NCBI RefSeq assembly: GCF_964656455.1
Contig: NC_135726.1
Location: 10,001 to 74,000, forward strand
Direction of reading: 5' to 3'
From: Halichoerus grypus
Taxonomy: Eukaryota > Chordata > Mammalia > Carnivora > Phocidae
DNA length: 64,000 nucleotides
In this document: piece by piece, positions 28,901-41,248 of the stretch
How the letters are laid out: every line of letters starts with the position of its first letter
Position numbering within the stretch: the first letter of the stretch is position 1
Notes under the pieces: model-generated
Databases searched by the model: none
What the model saw: the letters and a program-made list of their open reading frames with translations, nothing else
What the model was told of the DNA's origin: nothing
Translations under genes and position numbers: made by a program

Positions 28901-30039
28901 GGTTCAAGCAACAGAGACTCTCTCAGGCTTGCTCAAGAGAGTTGGGACTGGGGAGGGCTACACATGGAGAGGATCCTACAAAGAGGGGCCAACAAGGGCC
29001 ATAAAGCAAGGAGGTCCTTCGGGCCCAAGCAAGTGCAGGGGTCACCGGGTCTGCCACTGTCCAGGTGACGCCCGCTGGCTGCCTCACTTCTGTCTCTAGG
29101 TCCTGTCTGCATTTGCTGGTGTCTGCTTCCCTCTAATTGGTGCCTGGACAGATCCTCCTCCACCATGTGGCCATTCTCATTTTATAGCTTCCTCTACACC
29201 CCTTTTCTGTGTCAGCTTGCGTTTCTCCCCAATGAATGCCCTACATATTTCCCAATTCGTGGTCCGGCAAACAAGAACCTGACTGATTATTCTTGATCCA
29301 AGGGACACTCTGGTTTCAACTGGCTCTTACTTACTGATTGAGGAGTTATCAGACCTCCGGACATGACTGTACAATGATCGTAGGCAGCGCCGACAGGCCC
29401 ACGTGCCCACGGCTTCCAACCCGACATTTTGGGAATGGATGTTGAGGTCCTCATTCTCTGGGACTGAAGATAAATGAAACCAAAAGTCACAGAGTATTTC
29501 ATGTGAAAGGACCTTGTGATGGATGCTTTCTTCTCCCTCCTGGCCCACCACTAGCAGCCACTAATGCTTTCTTCCTCTTTTTCTCTTTCTTTTCTATCTT
29601 CGTGCTGCCTTTGGCCCTACGACAAACCACGGCTCACCAACCAGCACCAGCCGTCCCCTGATCACCCACGTGAGCTACACATGTGTTTCGGGTTATCTCA
29701 GTAGACCAAATTCCAGAGGCTTGGTTCAAGCAACCAGGGAGCACGGCCCCCACCCACCTCTGCCCACCCCCTCACACGTCTCTCCATCTGGCTTGTGGGC
29801 TTGGCTCCAGCTCCGGATGTGAGGCCAGTGTCCAGACAGGAAGTACTCCCCTGACAATGGCAGGGGAGGGAGAAGGACAGAGAGGCCTGAGAACAGGAGA
29901 ACACCTGGAAAGATGAGATATGAAACAGGCACCTCACCTTCCCCTTGAGCACCTGATAGAATCTCAGCACGCTGAAGCCCCATGTTAATGAGGGACAAGG
30001 ATCCCACAGTGACAGCCATGTCAGAAGATGCCCGAAAGA

Positions 30040-30298
30040 GAAAAAAAGGGAGAGAGAGAGGCAAACCAAGAAACAGATTCTTCACTCCAGAGAACACCCT
30101 GATGGTCACCAGAGGGGAGGGAGGTGGGGGGTGGAGGAAACAGGTGAGGGGGATGAAGCAGAGCACCTGTCCTGATGAGCACCAGCTGAGGTATGGAAGT
30201 GATGAATCACTATACTGTACACCTGAAACTAGTACTACACTGTATGTTAACCAACTGGAATTTAAATAAAGACTTAAAAAATGAAATAAAAAATGTTC
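30040..30298 (+). mobile_element. LINE-1 3' UTR fragment (sense)
   Basis: 'ctgatggtcaccagaggg', 'tgtacacctgaaactagta', 'ctgtatgttaaccaactgg' and an A-rich end form a carnivore LINE-1 3' end. 'agaagatgccc' and 'aaaagatgccc' flank it. Confidence 0.85.
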
Positions 30299-30309
30299 AA
30301 AAGATGCCC

Positions 30310-30430
30310 TGGGGTACCTGGCTGGCTCAGTTGGTGGAGAAAAGCGACTCTCAACCTCGGGGTCGTAAGGCTGAGCCCCACATTGGGTGTAGAGATTACT
30401 TAAATAAATAAATCATTAAAAACAAAAATA
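30310..30430 (+). repeat. Short CAN-SINE (sense)
   Basis: 'ggggtacctggctggctcag' to 'taaataaataaatcatta', inserted next to the LINE-1 fragment. Confidence 0.87.
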
Positions 30431-31037
30431 AATGCAAAAAATTTTAACGATTAAAGATTTAAAGAAAAAGTAAACAAATCACCTGGAATTTATTATAATA
30501 ATTTGGTGAATTATTTGAACTAGAACTTATATCCCTTGATAAGAAGTTTTATTACCTGTATAGTGAAGAAACTAAAAAAGGAACACATTTAGTTTTGGAT
30601 TTCTATCTTAATTTGTATTGCCCTGCCGGTTCTTAGCTGCTGAGATTATCAACTCTTCTCCCCTGTATCCTTGCAGGAACATCCGTGATGCAAATCACAG
30701 CAACGGACGCGGATGACCATGAGAACACCTACCATGCAGACATTGCTTACACCATCCTCAGCCAGGACCCCTCAGTACCTCACTCCAACATGTTCACCAT
30801 CAACGGGAACACGGGAGTCATCTCTGTGCTCGCTTCTGGGCTGGACCCACAGGTCAGGGGGCAGCAGGGGCCTCCCGGTGGTGCAGTTAAATGGACATTC
30901 GTCCCAGCTGGTAGGGCATGGGCAGCAGGTAGTCGGAACAAACACCAGCCCATCAATCAGAACAGGTTCCCAACCAGTCAGAACCGAGTCCTGACCAATT
31001 AGAACATGAACCAAGCAATCAGAAGAGGCATTTATCA

Positions 31038-31245
31038 GGGACACCTGGGTGGCTGAGTCAGTTGAGCGTCTGCCTTCAGCTCAGATCGTGATCTCAGGGT
31101 CCTGGGATGGAGTCCCACATCGGACTCCTTGCTCAGCGGGGAGCCTGCTTCTCCCTCTCCCCCTGCTCATGCTCTCTCTCTCTCTATCTCTCTGTCTTAA
31201 ATGAATAAATAAAATCTTTGGGGGAAAAAAGGAAAAGAAAAGGCA
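31038..31245 (+). repeat. CAN-SINE (sense)
   Basis: 'gggacacctgggtggctgag' to 'aataaataaaatctttg'. It lies in the cadherin-like gene between its fourth and fifth recognisable exons. Confidence 0.92.
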
Positions 31246-34200
31246 TTTGCCCGCTGGTGCAGGCTGGCTGACTTTGAGCCCTGGGCGTAGTAAGCCCTAA
31301 GGTATCACTGGGGTAAATTGCAAGACTCCTCCCGTAACTAGCAAAATGAAATGACTCTGTTTCCCACAAATTAGACCACATTCTCTGGTGAAAATAGAAA
31401 ATACTAGCTTCACGCCCCCCATAAGCATTGTACCCATAAATGAAGGGGTCCCCCCAGTCCAGGAAACTTTCCCCCTCAGTCAGCTTTGGGAGGGGATGGT
31501 CTCATTTATGCATAGTTTGCCTCTTTGAGTGGTGAGCCAAGGTGAAAGCGGAGGTATCAGTCTCTCCTTGAGTGCTCCTGGAAGCTGGTCCTTTCCTGGA
31601 GGGGAGGGCCCTCCGGGTCTGCTGCCCCTGGCATCCCATATTTACTCTCTGGGTGCCATTGGGTAGACCCAACCCTGCGTCTCGCATCCCCAGTGCTGAC
31701 TGCCACATGCCTGTCTGCAGAGCGCTCCTGCGTACACCCTGACAGTCCAGGCTGCCGACCTCCAAGGTGAAGGCTTACGGTCCACAGCAAGAGCCGTGAT
31801 CACAGTCGCCCAGAGCAACCCCAACCCTCCCGTCTTCAGCCCCACTGGGGTGAGTCCTGGCAAAGCCGGTGGATGTCTCGTGACCCGTGTGAGCAGCAGT
31901 GTCATGATGCAGACCGCAGCCTGGCGGCGATTTAGAACCCTCTGGACATCTTTGGGTCACACCGTCCCCGGGGCAGGGGCAGCCCTCTCGGCCGGCGGTG
32001 ACTTGGATGGGCAGATGAACGTGGAAGGCAGAGCCCATGATACAGGCAAGATGTGGTTGTCCTGAGGCCAGGAAAAGGGCTCCCTCTCTGGCCGGGAGCC
32101 CTCTGGATCCCACTGGGTGGGAATGAAGAGCCCCTGGGCCCAGATGGCAGGAACCGACTCGGGGATTCTTCAGGGACATGGGGTACAGCGCACTTGGATG
32201 AGTAAAGGACAGAGGGAAGTGATCGTAAAGAAACACGTAGGGGTTTAGGGTGCAGCTGAGCCTTGCGAGGGCTGGGAAGCAGGATCTGGAAACCCCTAGG
32301 AACCCAGGCCACCTTGTCTGTCTGTCCCTCTCCCTCACTCTCTCTGCCCCACCTTTCTGCCTGTGCTCAGTGCTCCCTCTGCACTCTGCAGCCAGACTCC
32401 ATCTCCCCCTGCATATTTGCATACTCAGTACGTCCCTTCCCCCACGGGACATTTACTTAGCACCACCTTGTGGCCAAGCCCTGTTCCAGGCAGGGAACGG
32501 CAGAGGGTCACAGGGCCGTATCCCCTACGACTGAAACGGAGAGGCGGTCATGGACATTCCCCCACCATCCAAACAGTTCTGAGCAGTAAAGCCAGCATCG
32601 CTCCCGTGGCCACAGGGGCTGGAGTCAGGGTGTCCCCTGAGCCTGGCAGGTGCTTCAGCAGGAGCTCCCCTAACAGTCACACGGGCCAGGCTTTCGACAG
32701 AGACACTTGCTGCCTGTAGAGACTGAGTGGGAAGGGACCTGACAGGGAGGGGCAGGGGACAGGCTGGAGAAGCCACTCCAGGCCCGACTTCTTGCTCGGC
32801 TCCTGGGCCTGCAGGGGTGACGGCCACGGACCCTGGCTGCAACCCAGGAACAGAGCCCGGGGCGGCTACACTGGGCCCCAGGGACACACCCTCCCCAGCT
32901 GGTACCCACCTGGGACCCGAGCTGCTGGAGTCTGGGCGACGTGGTGTCAACTTTCCAGCCCCTCTGCTACAGGGTGAAAACAGACACCGAGCTGTTGGAG
33001 TCCCCATCGCCTACACGCACGTCCAGAGCACTGAGCAGGGCCTTTGCAGGTGCCCGGCTCGGCCGACAGACACTGCCTTAAGAGGAGACCCTCCACTGTG
33101 GCCCCTCTTGCTTAAGAACAGTGGGTTTTGAGGCTGGCCCAGGCTGTGTGTTTCCTGAGTCCCCACAGAGGATACCAGGAACGAGGGCCTCTGTCTTTCT
33201 CTTGCAGTATGTGGGCCAGGTGTTTGAGAACAAGGTGGATGCCGAGATAGTGAGGCTGAAGGTGCAGGATGCAGACCCCCCCGGCTCCCCTGCATGGAAG
33301 GCAGTGTTCTCCATCCTAAATGACAGAGCAGGCCTCTTCACTGTCACCACAGACCCTGAGGCCAATGACGGCCTTTTGAAAACAGCCAAGGTGGGTGTGA
33401 GCTCTGAGGAGACGGCCGCCGTGACCCGCTAGTTCTGGGGCCAGGCGGGAGCAGACAGCACACTCTTCGCCGGGAGCACAGCTGCCCAGTGAGGGCTGCC
33501 GGCTGGATGGTGGTCCTCTCTGGTCCTCGTGTCACAATGGCCACATCATCACCCTGGACCTCAGAAGTGCTGCCTCATTAGCTGTTTTCTCCCAGAAAAA
33601 AGACTAACCTGGGAGGTTTCCATAGAGCTAAACTGGGACCTGTGTCTTCATTTGGGTTCCCCCCAAAGTGGGAGGGACGCTGGGGGTGCTGAGGAGGGAT
33701 GGGTGGGACAGGAAGCAGGAGAGAAAAGGGGTCCCAAGAAGAGAGGGGCTCGGGCCCCTGGGTCCGTCGGAGCAATGCCTTGGCATCGTCTTGTCTGAGC
33801 CACGCGTCTGCCTTCACTTGTGCCTGAAGCTGCCGCTTTACAACCCTGGAGGCAGGAAGCCCAGTCCCCAGAGCCACAGCGGTCTCAGGGCAGGCCGAGG
33901 GGCCTGGAGACATCTGCTCCCCCTTTCCCCGGACAAACCGAAGATGAACTATCAGAGAGAGAGGAACGAGAACACAGGGAGGAAAGGAGCCATGGGGGAA
34001 GAGGAACCTTAGGGACCTTAGGGACCTCTGCTGGGCTGAGGATTTTTTCTCAGGAGGCTGGGGAGGGCGTAGGCACTTACTGCTGTTTATTCCAAAAGTG
34101 GTCTTTTGGCCCCAGAATACTGGGACACTTAGAATAAACATGGAGAAGGCCAAAGGCCTCATCTAGACAAGCCTGGGGGACAGAAGGGCTAAAATTCAAG

Positions 34201-34439
34201 AATTCCGCCAAGGGCATATCCCAGGACGTTTACCTACCAACCTGCATCTAACCTGAGAAGGTGCCGGGGGGCGAGTTGACCCCTGCGAGTAACCACACAC
34301 CTTGCTGGGGCCAAGGCCTACATCAGAGGGGTCCAGTTCCAGCTGACCCCTGTCCCAGCCATCTGGGGACACTTTCAGATAATTCTGCTCAGGGCCCACC
34401 ACTGCCTCACAAGTCTGAGGATAATAAAACAGCGAACAC

Positions 34440-34620
34440 ACCATCTCAGTAAGTGCCACAGGCGGTTTATGTCCCAACACTCAGTTTTCACACCAACTCC
34501 AGCAGGGAAGTGCTGCAATTATGGACATTCGATGGTGGGTAAACTGAGGCACAGAGAAGCGAGGTCACCTGCTTGGGCTGCACTGCAAATGGCAGAGCCA
34601 GGATCTTAACCAGAGTCCAC
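34440..34620 (-). repeat. MIR
   Basis: 'gtgggtaaactgaggcacag', 'gaggtcacctgcttgg' and 'ggcagagccaggatc' form a typical MIR core in reverse orientation. Confidence 0.75.
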
Positions 34621-36344
34621 CTCCTCACTGCTAGGCTCAGTGTGAGGTATCTGAGAGCTAGCGCAGCGTGGAGCACTCTCAACCACGGCCACTCCTGCCC
34701 TGCCGTCCCAAGCCGTGACCTTCCCTCGGGACAGGCAGACAGCCACAGGCTAGGGCCTGCACCCTCTTGCAGGCCAGCCAAAGTGGCCTACTGCGCCAAG
34801 TCCCCTGACCGCCTTCTGTGTTCCTCAGGGTTTGGATTTTGAGACCACACAGCGATACACCCTCTACGTGACAGTGGTGAAGGCAGTGCCCTTGGCGTCT
34901 CTCCCCACATCCACGGCCACCGTCACCGTGGATGTGCTGGACGTGAATGAGGCCCCTGTCTTTGTACCCCCGATGAAGATGGTGGAAGTGGCCAAGGATG
35001 TTGGTGTGGGCCAGGAAATCACATCATACAGGGCCCAGGACCCAGACAGCCTCCAGTGTCAGAAAATCAGGTGGGACTGGAGGCGTGCCTTGGTCTCAAG
35101 GCACCCAGGGCTGAAATTCAGCCACATATCTGGAGAACTAGCCGGAGGAGAGACTTAAATTTGTCAGCACCTGGTTGCTCACTATGCCCTAGGAGGGCGG
35201 TTGGGGGACACATGGTCCCAGCCGTCTAAGAATGAGGGTTTATCCCTTTCAGGTACCAGATATGGCGTGATCCAAGCCATCGGCTGGACATCAACTCAGA
35301 AACAGGAGTCATTTCCACTCGAGCCAGTCTGCACGGGGACGACATGAAGGACCACACATTTTCAGCTGTTGTCATAGCTACGGACGATGGTAAGGGTTTG
35401 AAAGTTTCATCACTGGGCCACGTCCCTCCACTGATGCAAAGCTCTGAAACATGTTATGCTCCATGTTGTGGCTAAGCTGCGTGTACGTGATCTCAACGTA
35501 TCTTCACCAGAAACTGATGAGGAGGAACTGTATTATCTTACCCATTTTATCCATGAAAACGCAGGCTTGCAGAGACGAAACGATCTAAGCTGCATCCTGG
35601 GGGTGAGTAAAGGCTTGAGTGAGGCTGTCCAGGCTTCCAAGCAGAACCTCTCAGGGAGTCCAGCAAGGCGACTGGGGCCACACACCATCAGCACTGGGAG
35701 GAGAGTAGCGGGACTGCCCCCAGACACCCTAAGGGACGAAGTACACACATACAGTGCCGTGCCACATGCCCACACCTTGTACAAATACCCACGTGCATGC
35801 CCGCAGGTGATGCTCACATTCACACAGAGCACACAAGCTGACATATGCACACACACTCGGTCATACACATTCACGTGCATTGTCACACTCACACACATAC
35901 TCTCAGAACACCCTGCTCAGGTGACTTTACCCGGGACCACCAGCACCTGGCAGACCGTACCCATAAATCATGATGCTGGACCCAGGCCTGAGGACCCAGT
36001 GAGTACTCAGGGCTCTGTGGAGAAGCTGTGTTTGGAGTTAGATTGGAGATAAACAGTAAGATGAAGCAGACTCTTTTCAGGCTGGCTCAGTGAGCCAATG
36101 AGAGATAGGACCGTGGGGAGGGGTGCCGGAGGGACAGCTGACCACAGGAGACGGCATTTAAGTTGGAGGAAATGTGGCAGCTCACCAGTTTGTAGGGTCT
36201 TATCTCTTCCGTCTCATTCTTTCCTTAGGGCAACCTCCTGCCACGGGCACCGGGACCCTTCTCCTCACTTTCTCCGACACAGACTGCCCAGCAGTAGGCT
36301 CACAGTGCCTTTCCACCTGCCAGAGGGGACCAGAGCCCCCAGCT

Positions 36345-37880
36345 GTAAGTATGGGTCACCGGGATCTTTCACCAAAAGACTGTGCACGGACTTGATATGT
36401 TACAGCTCACACTGTTAATGTTTTTATCATTTTTAAGTGTTTTCGTATTTTATTATAACTTTGACTCCAAAGATGGGCCATTTAAATATTTATTGTGATA
36501 GCGTTCTGGTAGATATAAGGGTCTTGAAGAAGAAGCACCTTATTCTAATTTGCCTATAGGTGCCAAAAGAAACCTGCTCATTAGCGAAGTTTCCAGAGTA
36601 TGCAATGTCCCAGTGATAATCCTGGTTTCCAGAGTGGGCTGAGTGCCCGGAGACCAGGCATGGGCTGAGGGTCTCAAGCCTCCTGGGAAAGGGGCAGGGA
36701 CCCTAAGCACAGCAGTTCTGTCTGGGTGGATGCAGGATGGGGAAGTAGGCCCCAGAGAGGCCCTGGAAGGAACTGTGACAACTCCCTGCTCTCCCACCCT
36801 CTCTCCCGACCACTAAGTTCTCTCCTGGGCTAAAGAGTGTCCAGTCTCTAGAAAGGGACTTACAGGGCAAGAGCTAACCCCATCCACAAGTGCTCATCCC
36901 AGAGATGGTCACTGGTGTAAGTTTTCTGTGTCTCATACTAGAAAATATCCTAATACAGAGCCTCTCTGTGCCTCCTCTATAAAATGGGGATAATACCACC
37001 GACATCATGAAGCTGTCGTGAGGATTAAATGAACGAATCTTTTTAATGTAGTGGAGGCTGTATACACACTCGAGCCAACGACAGATGCTTCCACCTTGCC
37101 ACACCCTTTTATGCCTCGCCACCAGTCACCACCCCGGAGACTGTTCATTTTGCACACAAATGGGCCTCATTCTTTTTAAGGGACTGCAGAACATGCTGGT
37201 CCGTAACAGGGCTTGTTTATTTAATTGTCCCCAGTGGAGACAGTCTGGTTGTTTCTTGACTATTGTACCCATGGGTGTTTGCAAAAACAGGTGTGAGCAT
37301 CTGTTTGGGGTTATCTCCTATAGACATAATCTCGCCCAAACGTCATGTGTGTTTAAATCTCCAATAGGTGTAACCAGCACTCTCCCACCCTTTGCTAGGA
37401 GGGTCTCCTTCCCTGCCTCGGAGGGGTCCGATGCCTACCCTACACAGTCGGCGCTCACTCTCCAGTAATTAGAAAATGCACTTTGACAGGAAGAAAACAG
37501 CTCCCATATCCAGAGCAACACAGCAGTCGACCAACTGGTCGTGTAGACCTTTCCAGATTTTAAATATAATAGGGTGCCCTTATCTTTACTTACCTTGCAT
37601 AAAATGTTATATATATAATTTTAATACTCAGCTGTCCCTTTTCTCCCTACCGCGCAGCCCAGGCCCGAACCCGTCAGTGTACAGAGCCTGCTTAGGGGTG
37701 GGGGCCGGGGAGGGGGGCAGCGCCACCAGAGCGACAGCTCAGAGAGCTTCTCAACCTCGGGAGTCCTTACTGCCCTGATTTTACAGAAGAGGAAACTGAG
37801 GCACCACCACGTGGTCTCTCGGGGCAGTCAGTAGCCCCCTCTGAGGGGCTTCCATCAAAATCCTTACTGCCCCGGCGACG
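36345..37880. other. Intergenic region after the cadherin-like exons
   Basis: It contains an MIR-like stretch near 36950-37060 and otherwise unique sequence. I looked specifically for cadherin exons encoding the end of EC5, the membrane span and the catenin-binding tail, on both strands, and saw none. Confidence 0.5.
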
Positions 37881-38700
37881 GGGAAAAACAAACAAAAAAC
37901 AAAACGTAGTTCTGGGACTCCTGGAGCGGTGTCCGGCTCACGCGCGTCCCCGACCTCCCGGCCCTGCGCCCGCGGCCCCGACCCGCCTGGACCCCAGCCC
38001 GTCCAGCCCCGCCCGGAGCCCGACCGACCCCCGGAACGGACCCAGCCCCGCCCCGGACCCGCCCCCGCCCCACACCCCACCTCCCGCAGGTGCCCTCAAC
38101 TCCACTTCCGGTCCTGGGCGGAGCCTCCGCGGCCCCCGCAGGTCTGTGCGCCCCTGTCGCCCCCCACCCCCAGCCCTGCAGCGAAGCCCCTGGGACACCC
38201 CAGGTGGACCCTGAGTGGAGCCGCCCTCCCCGCCAGAGGGACGCGCCCCCCAACCTGGGTCTGGTCGGACACATGGCTCTTGGGCCCTGGGAGGGGCCAG
38301 GGTCCGGGCAAGGGCGGGCTCGGGGAGGTGCCTGCACCCCGGGACCAGCTCCCGTTCTGGGGGAGACTGATGCGGGCCGCTCCGAGACTGCGGGCGCTCC
38401 AGCGACACCTGGGCTCCTCGGAGGTAGGGGGCAGGCCCCGAGCTGGTTCCGGCTCGTCAGCAGGGCCAGGGCTAAGGTCCCAGGTGACCCCTGAGCCAGG
38501 GGACAGAGGGCTGGACTCCGGGAGAACGAGCACCCCGGGTCTGGCCACCCGCAGCCGGCACGGAGTGGCTGGAGGGGGGGGCCTCTGCGCGGAGATGCCC
38601 TTCAGTGTCCGGACGGAGGGGAGGGGGCCCGGTAGGAGTTGGTGTGGCGGAGTGGGGGGCTGGCCGGCATTGTTTATCAACCGTCTCTCAGTGTGTTAAC
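37880..38700 (+). promoter_or_regulatory. CpG island upstream of URAH
   Basis: The sequence is very GC-rich with dense CG dinucleotides from about 37930 to 38600, ending about 130 bases before the URAH start codon. Long open frames here on both strands follow from GC content. It probably drives URAH. Confidence 0.65.
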
Positions 38701-38834
38701 CCCACAGCCTCCGCGGCTGACTCAGCAGCTCCTAGCCACCCCGCCCCCCAGGGTCCAGCTCTAGGGCCAATGTGGACACGAGGCTGGGCCCCACGTGCTC
38801 ATTCTGTCCCTCTCTTGGGGCGCAGGGCAGAGGC

Positions 38835-40801
38835 ATGGAGCCGACCAGCAGCCCGCTGACCACACACGTGCTGGACACTGCCTCGGGGCTTCCGGCCCAG
38901 GGCCTCTGCCTCTGTCTGTCTAGGCTTGAGGACCATGGCCGGCAGTGGACGGAGCTGAGGAAAAGGTAGGCTTGAGGTCTGGGCGGGAGGTGAGTCCAGA
39001 CCACCTCTCCCCAGACAGGGGGCAAGGAGAAGAACGCAGCCAGCCAGTGAGTGCTGACGGCTGTGGTGTGGTCCCCTCAGCCTCACACCCCCAGTGCCTC
39101 TCCCTGAGGGCAGGGCTGGCTAAGGCTAAGGTGTAACCCAAGGGCCTCAGGGTCACCGTGATTAACAGGTAACCTTGTGCCAGGCAGCTGAGCACATTAC
39201 TTCTCTTCTTATTCTCACTACAGCCTGTGGGCAGGCCCCATAATTTCCCCTTTTATAGATGGGGAGACTGAGACAGCAAGAGGTAAGTAAAAGCTGGGAT
39301 CCCAAGCCTCGCCTGGCGGCTGGGCCCCTCAGCAGGACCGGGGCCCTGGCCCCAGGTTCAGGCGCCGCCTGGTAGCTGCCCTGTGAGCCTCTCCAAGGAG
39401 GCAGGCTCCCTCTGGTGGTGGGAGTGGGCGGCTGGGCCCCAAAGGTTCAGGGCCCGAGGGCATGGAGCTCATCCCCCGCCCTTCACCGAGGCTGGGGGTC
39501 CAGGTCCCATCTGAGTGGCCTGCTCTGGTCCTAAAAGAATCCATGGAGTCCCCTGGAGGGTCACATAGACCCATTCCCAACCCCCCATAAACTGTGGGTA
39601 CAGGACAGAAACTTGAATCACAGCTGGTGGGAACGATGCCAGGGCTCTCCAGGGGTGACGGGGGGGGCGCATAAATCGGTGAGCAGAGCGACAGGCCCTC
39701 CATTTGGACACTCCGTGCAGGGCCAACTGGCCACCATGCAGATGGGGGTGTGGGTTCAGTTACTGGCTAGAAAGCCACACACAATGTAGTAAATGAAAAG
39801 TACAAGTTATCAAACAGTATGTACAGTCTAATCCATTTTAGGGTATTTTCCTAAGTTTACAAATAAGCAGTTATGTGTAGAGAAAATCTGGAAAAATATA
39901 TGCCAATATAAAGGGATTGTTGCTCATAAAATAGGTTTGGTTTTTTTGTTTACTTTTCTGCTTCTCTGTATTGGGAGTTCTGTCTACAAAGACAGTGCAG
40001 TGGTGTCCCTGAGCTCCTCTGGGACCCCAGGCCCTAGACCTGCTGTGGGGGAGTCTGAGGCCCCTGGCCATGCAGACCCTGGAGGGCCAGGCAGGGGCGA
40101 GTCCTCACCAACCCCTCCCTCCACTCTCCGCAGCTACACCGACTCGGACGGCCGCTGCCCAGGGCTCCTGCCGCCAGGCCCGATGAAGGCAGGCACCTAC
40201 AAGCTGTCCTTTGACACCGAGGGCTACTGGAAGAAGAGGGGGCAGGAGAGCTTCTACCCATACGTGGAGGTGAGGGCCCAGGGTGGAGGCCCGTGACTCA
40301 TCCAGGTCCCTGCAGTGGGCAGGCTGGTCCTACCCCTCCCACCTCTCCCAGGGCGGTAGCAGTGAGTCCACGGCTTTGAGCTCCCAGAAAAAAGGTGTCC
40401 AGGGACTTTACCACAACACACCCGTCTCTGCCCTGTCCCTGGGTGAGGCTGTGGGGGGCAGGGCCCAAAGTGACTCAGCCCCTGTGGACAAAGGCGCTCA
40501 CCTGACCCTGTTCAAGGTGGATCTTTTGGGTTCCTCAAGTCGATGACTCTCTCCAGAGAGGATTCAGCCGCATCGCAGCCCTGGCCAGGTTTCCAGCTTT
40601 CCACAAGCCCCAGCTGGCCCCGCTTAACTCTGCCCCTGGCCCACAGTCTGGGCTGCTTGCGTGCTGCATAGGAGCCCCTCACTCTCTTCCGGTGCCTTCT
40701 CTGCTTCTCAGGTTGTTTTCACCATCACCGACGAGACCCACCGGTTCCACGTGCCCCTGCTGCTGAGCCCATGGTCCTACACCACGTATCGAGGGAGCTA
40801 G
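38835..40801 (+). CDS. URAH: URAH: 5-hydroxyisourate hydrolase
   Basis: It hydrolyses 5-hydroxyisourate, the product of uricase, on the path from urate to allantoin. Exons: 38835-38965, 40134-40269, 40712-40801. Together they give 118 aa with matched phases and a TAG stop, the same length as the mouse enzyme as I recall it. The N-terminal block [17 protein letters not shown] carries the catalytic histidine. The protein ends [18 protein letters not shown]; the C-terminal YRGS separates this family from its relative transthyretin. No stop or frameshift is present, so it should be active, unlike the human copy (URAHP). It lies tail to tail with GAS8, with 447 bases between the two stop codons. 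The start was chosen by homology; no clear targeting signal was identified. Confidence 0.96.
39150..39300. repeat. MIR-like relic in URAH intron 1
   Basis: 'cttgtgccaggcagctgagc', 'ttctcactacagcctgtgg' and 'agatggggagactgagac' are MIR or MIR-like motifs. Confidence 0.6.
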
Positions 40802-41248
40802 TGGCCGGGCCATCACCTCTGGCCAGCTGCGGGCCTGTGAGCACTGATCCCATCCCCACGGCTCCCTGAGGCACCCCAAGAGAGGGCAGCAGGTCATCTC
40901 CCTGTGGGAGATTCTGGCCCTCCACCTCCAGTAGCCGTTGAGTCTCAGGCCTCAGTAAAGTCGGTGTCGGTATCTGTAAGGCTGCTGCAGTCCCTGGGCT
41001 CAGCTGGTGCTGCCCTGGCCCCGAGGTGGGAGGGAGGGCAGGGGTATGCACAGACCGGACGGGCAGCAGGGAAGGAAGTGGCCAGGGCACCGTAGGCCCG
41101 GGAGGTGCCTCTCCTCCACACAGCAAGGCAATAGGACACATAGCAAATGTAGAAAACCTTCATTTGCAGATGATACAAATCTAAAAAAAAAACAGTTCCT
41201 GTCCTTGGTGAAAGGGAAGGTCATCCAGGGAGCAGTCCTGGGCGAGCA

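Larger units (their letters stand above)
26977..36344 (+). pseudogene. E-cadherin-like gene fragment (CDH1 exons 4-12 equivalent)
   Basis: Classical cadherins are calcium-dependent cell-adhesion proteins. Nine exons: 26977-27120, 27227-27382, 28563-28707, 30677-30852, 31721-31849, 33208-33390, 34829-35070, 35253-35389, 36229-36344. Exons 1-6 of these have the CDH1 exon 4-9 lengths (144, 156, 145, 176, 129, 183), and the next two are 3 and 9 bases shorter. All phases join in one 476-codon frame without a stop. It keeps the furin site and adhesive tryptophan (RRQKR-DW) and the HAV motif in EC1. Several calcium motifs are gone: DxNDN reads AQSNPN between EC2 and EC3, LDRE reads LDPQ and LHGDD, and the last exon has DTDCPAV. 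No signal peptide, transmembrane or catenin-binding exon was found. It is not CDH1 itself, given the neighbours. A decaying paralogue is likeliest; a short secreted product is possible. Confidence 0.85.

Noticed and set aside
37929..38699. Several 130-256-codon frames on both strands upstream of URAH
   Set aside because: They overlap on both strands within a CpG island, with GC-driven composition and no domain or splice signal tying them to URAH.
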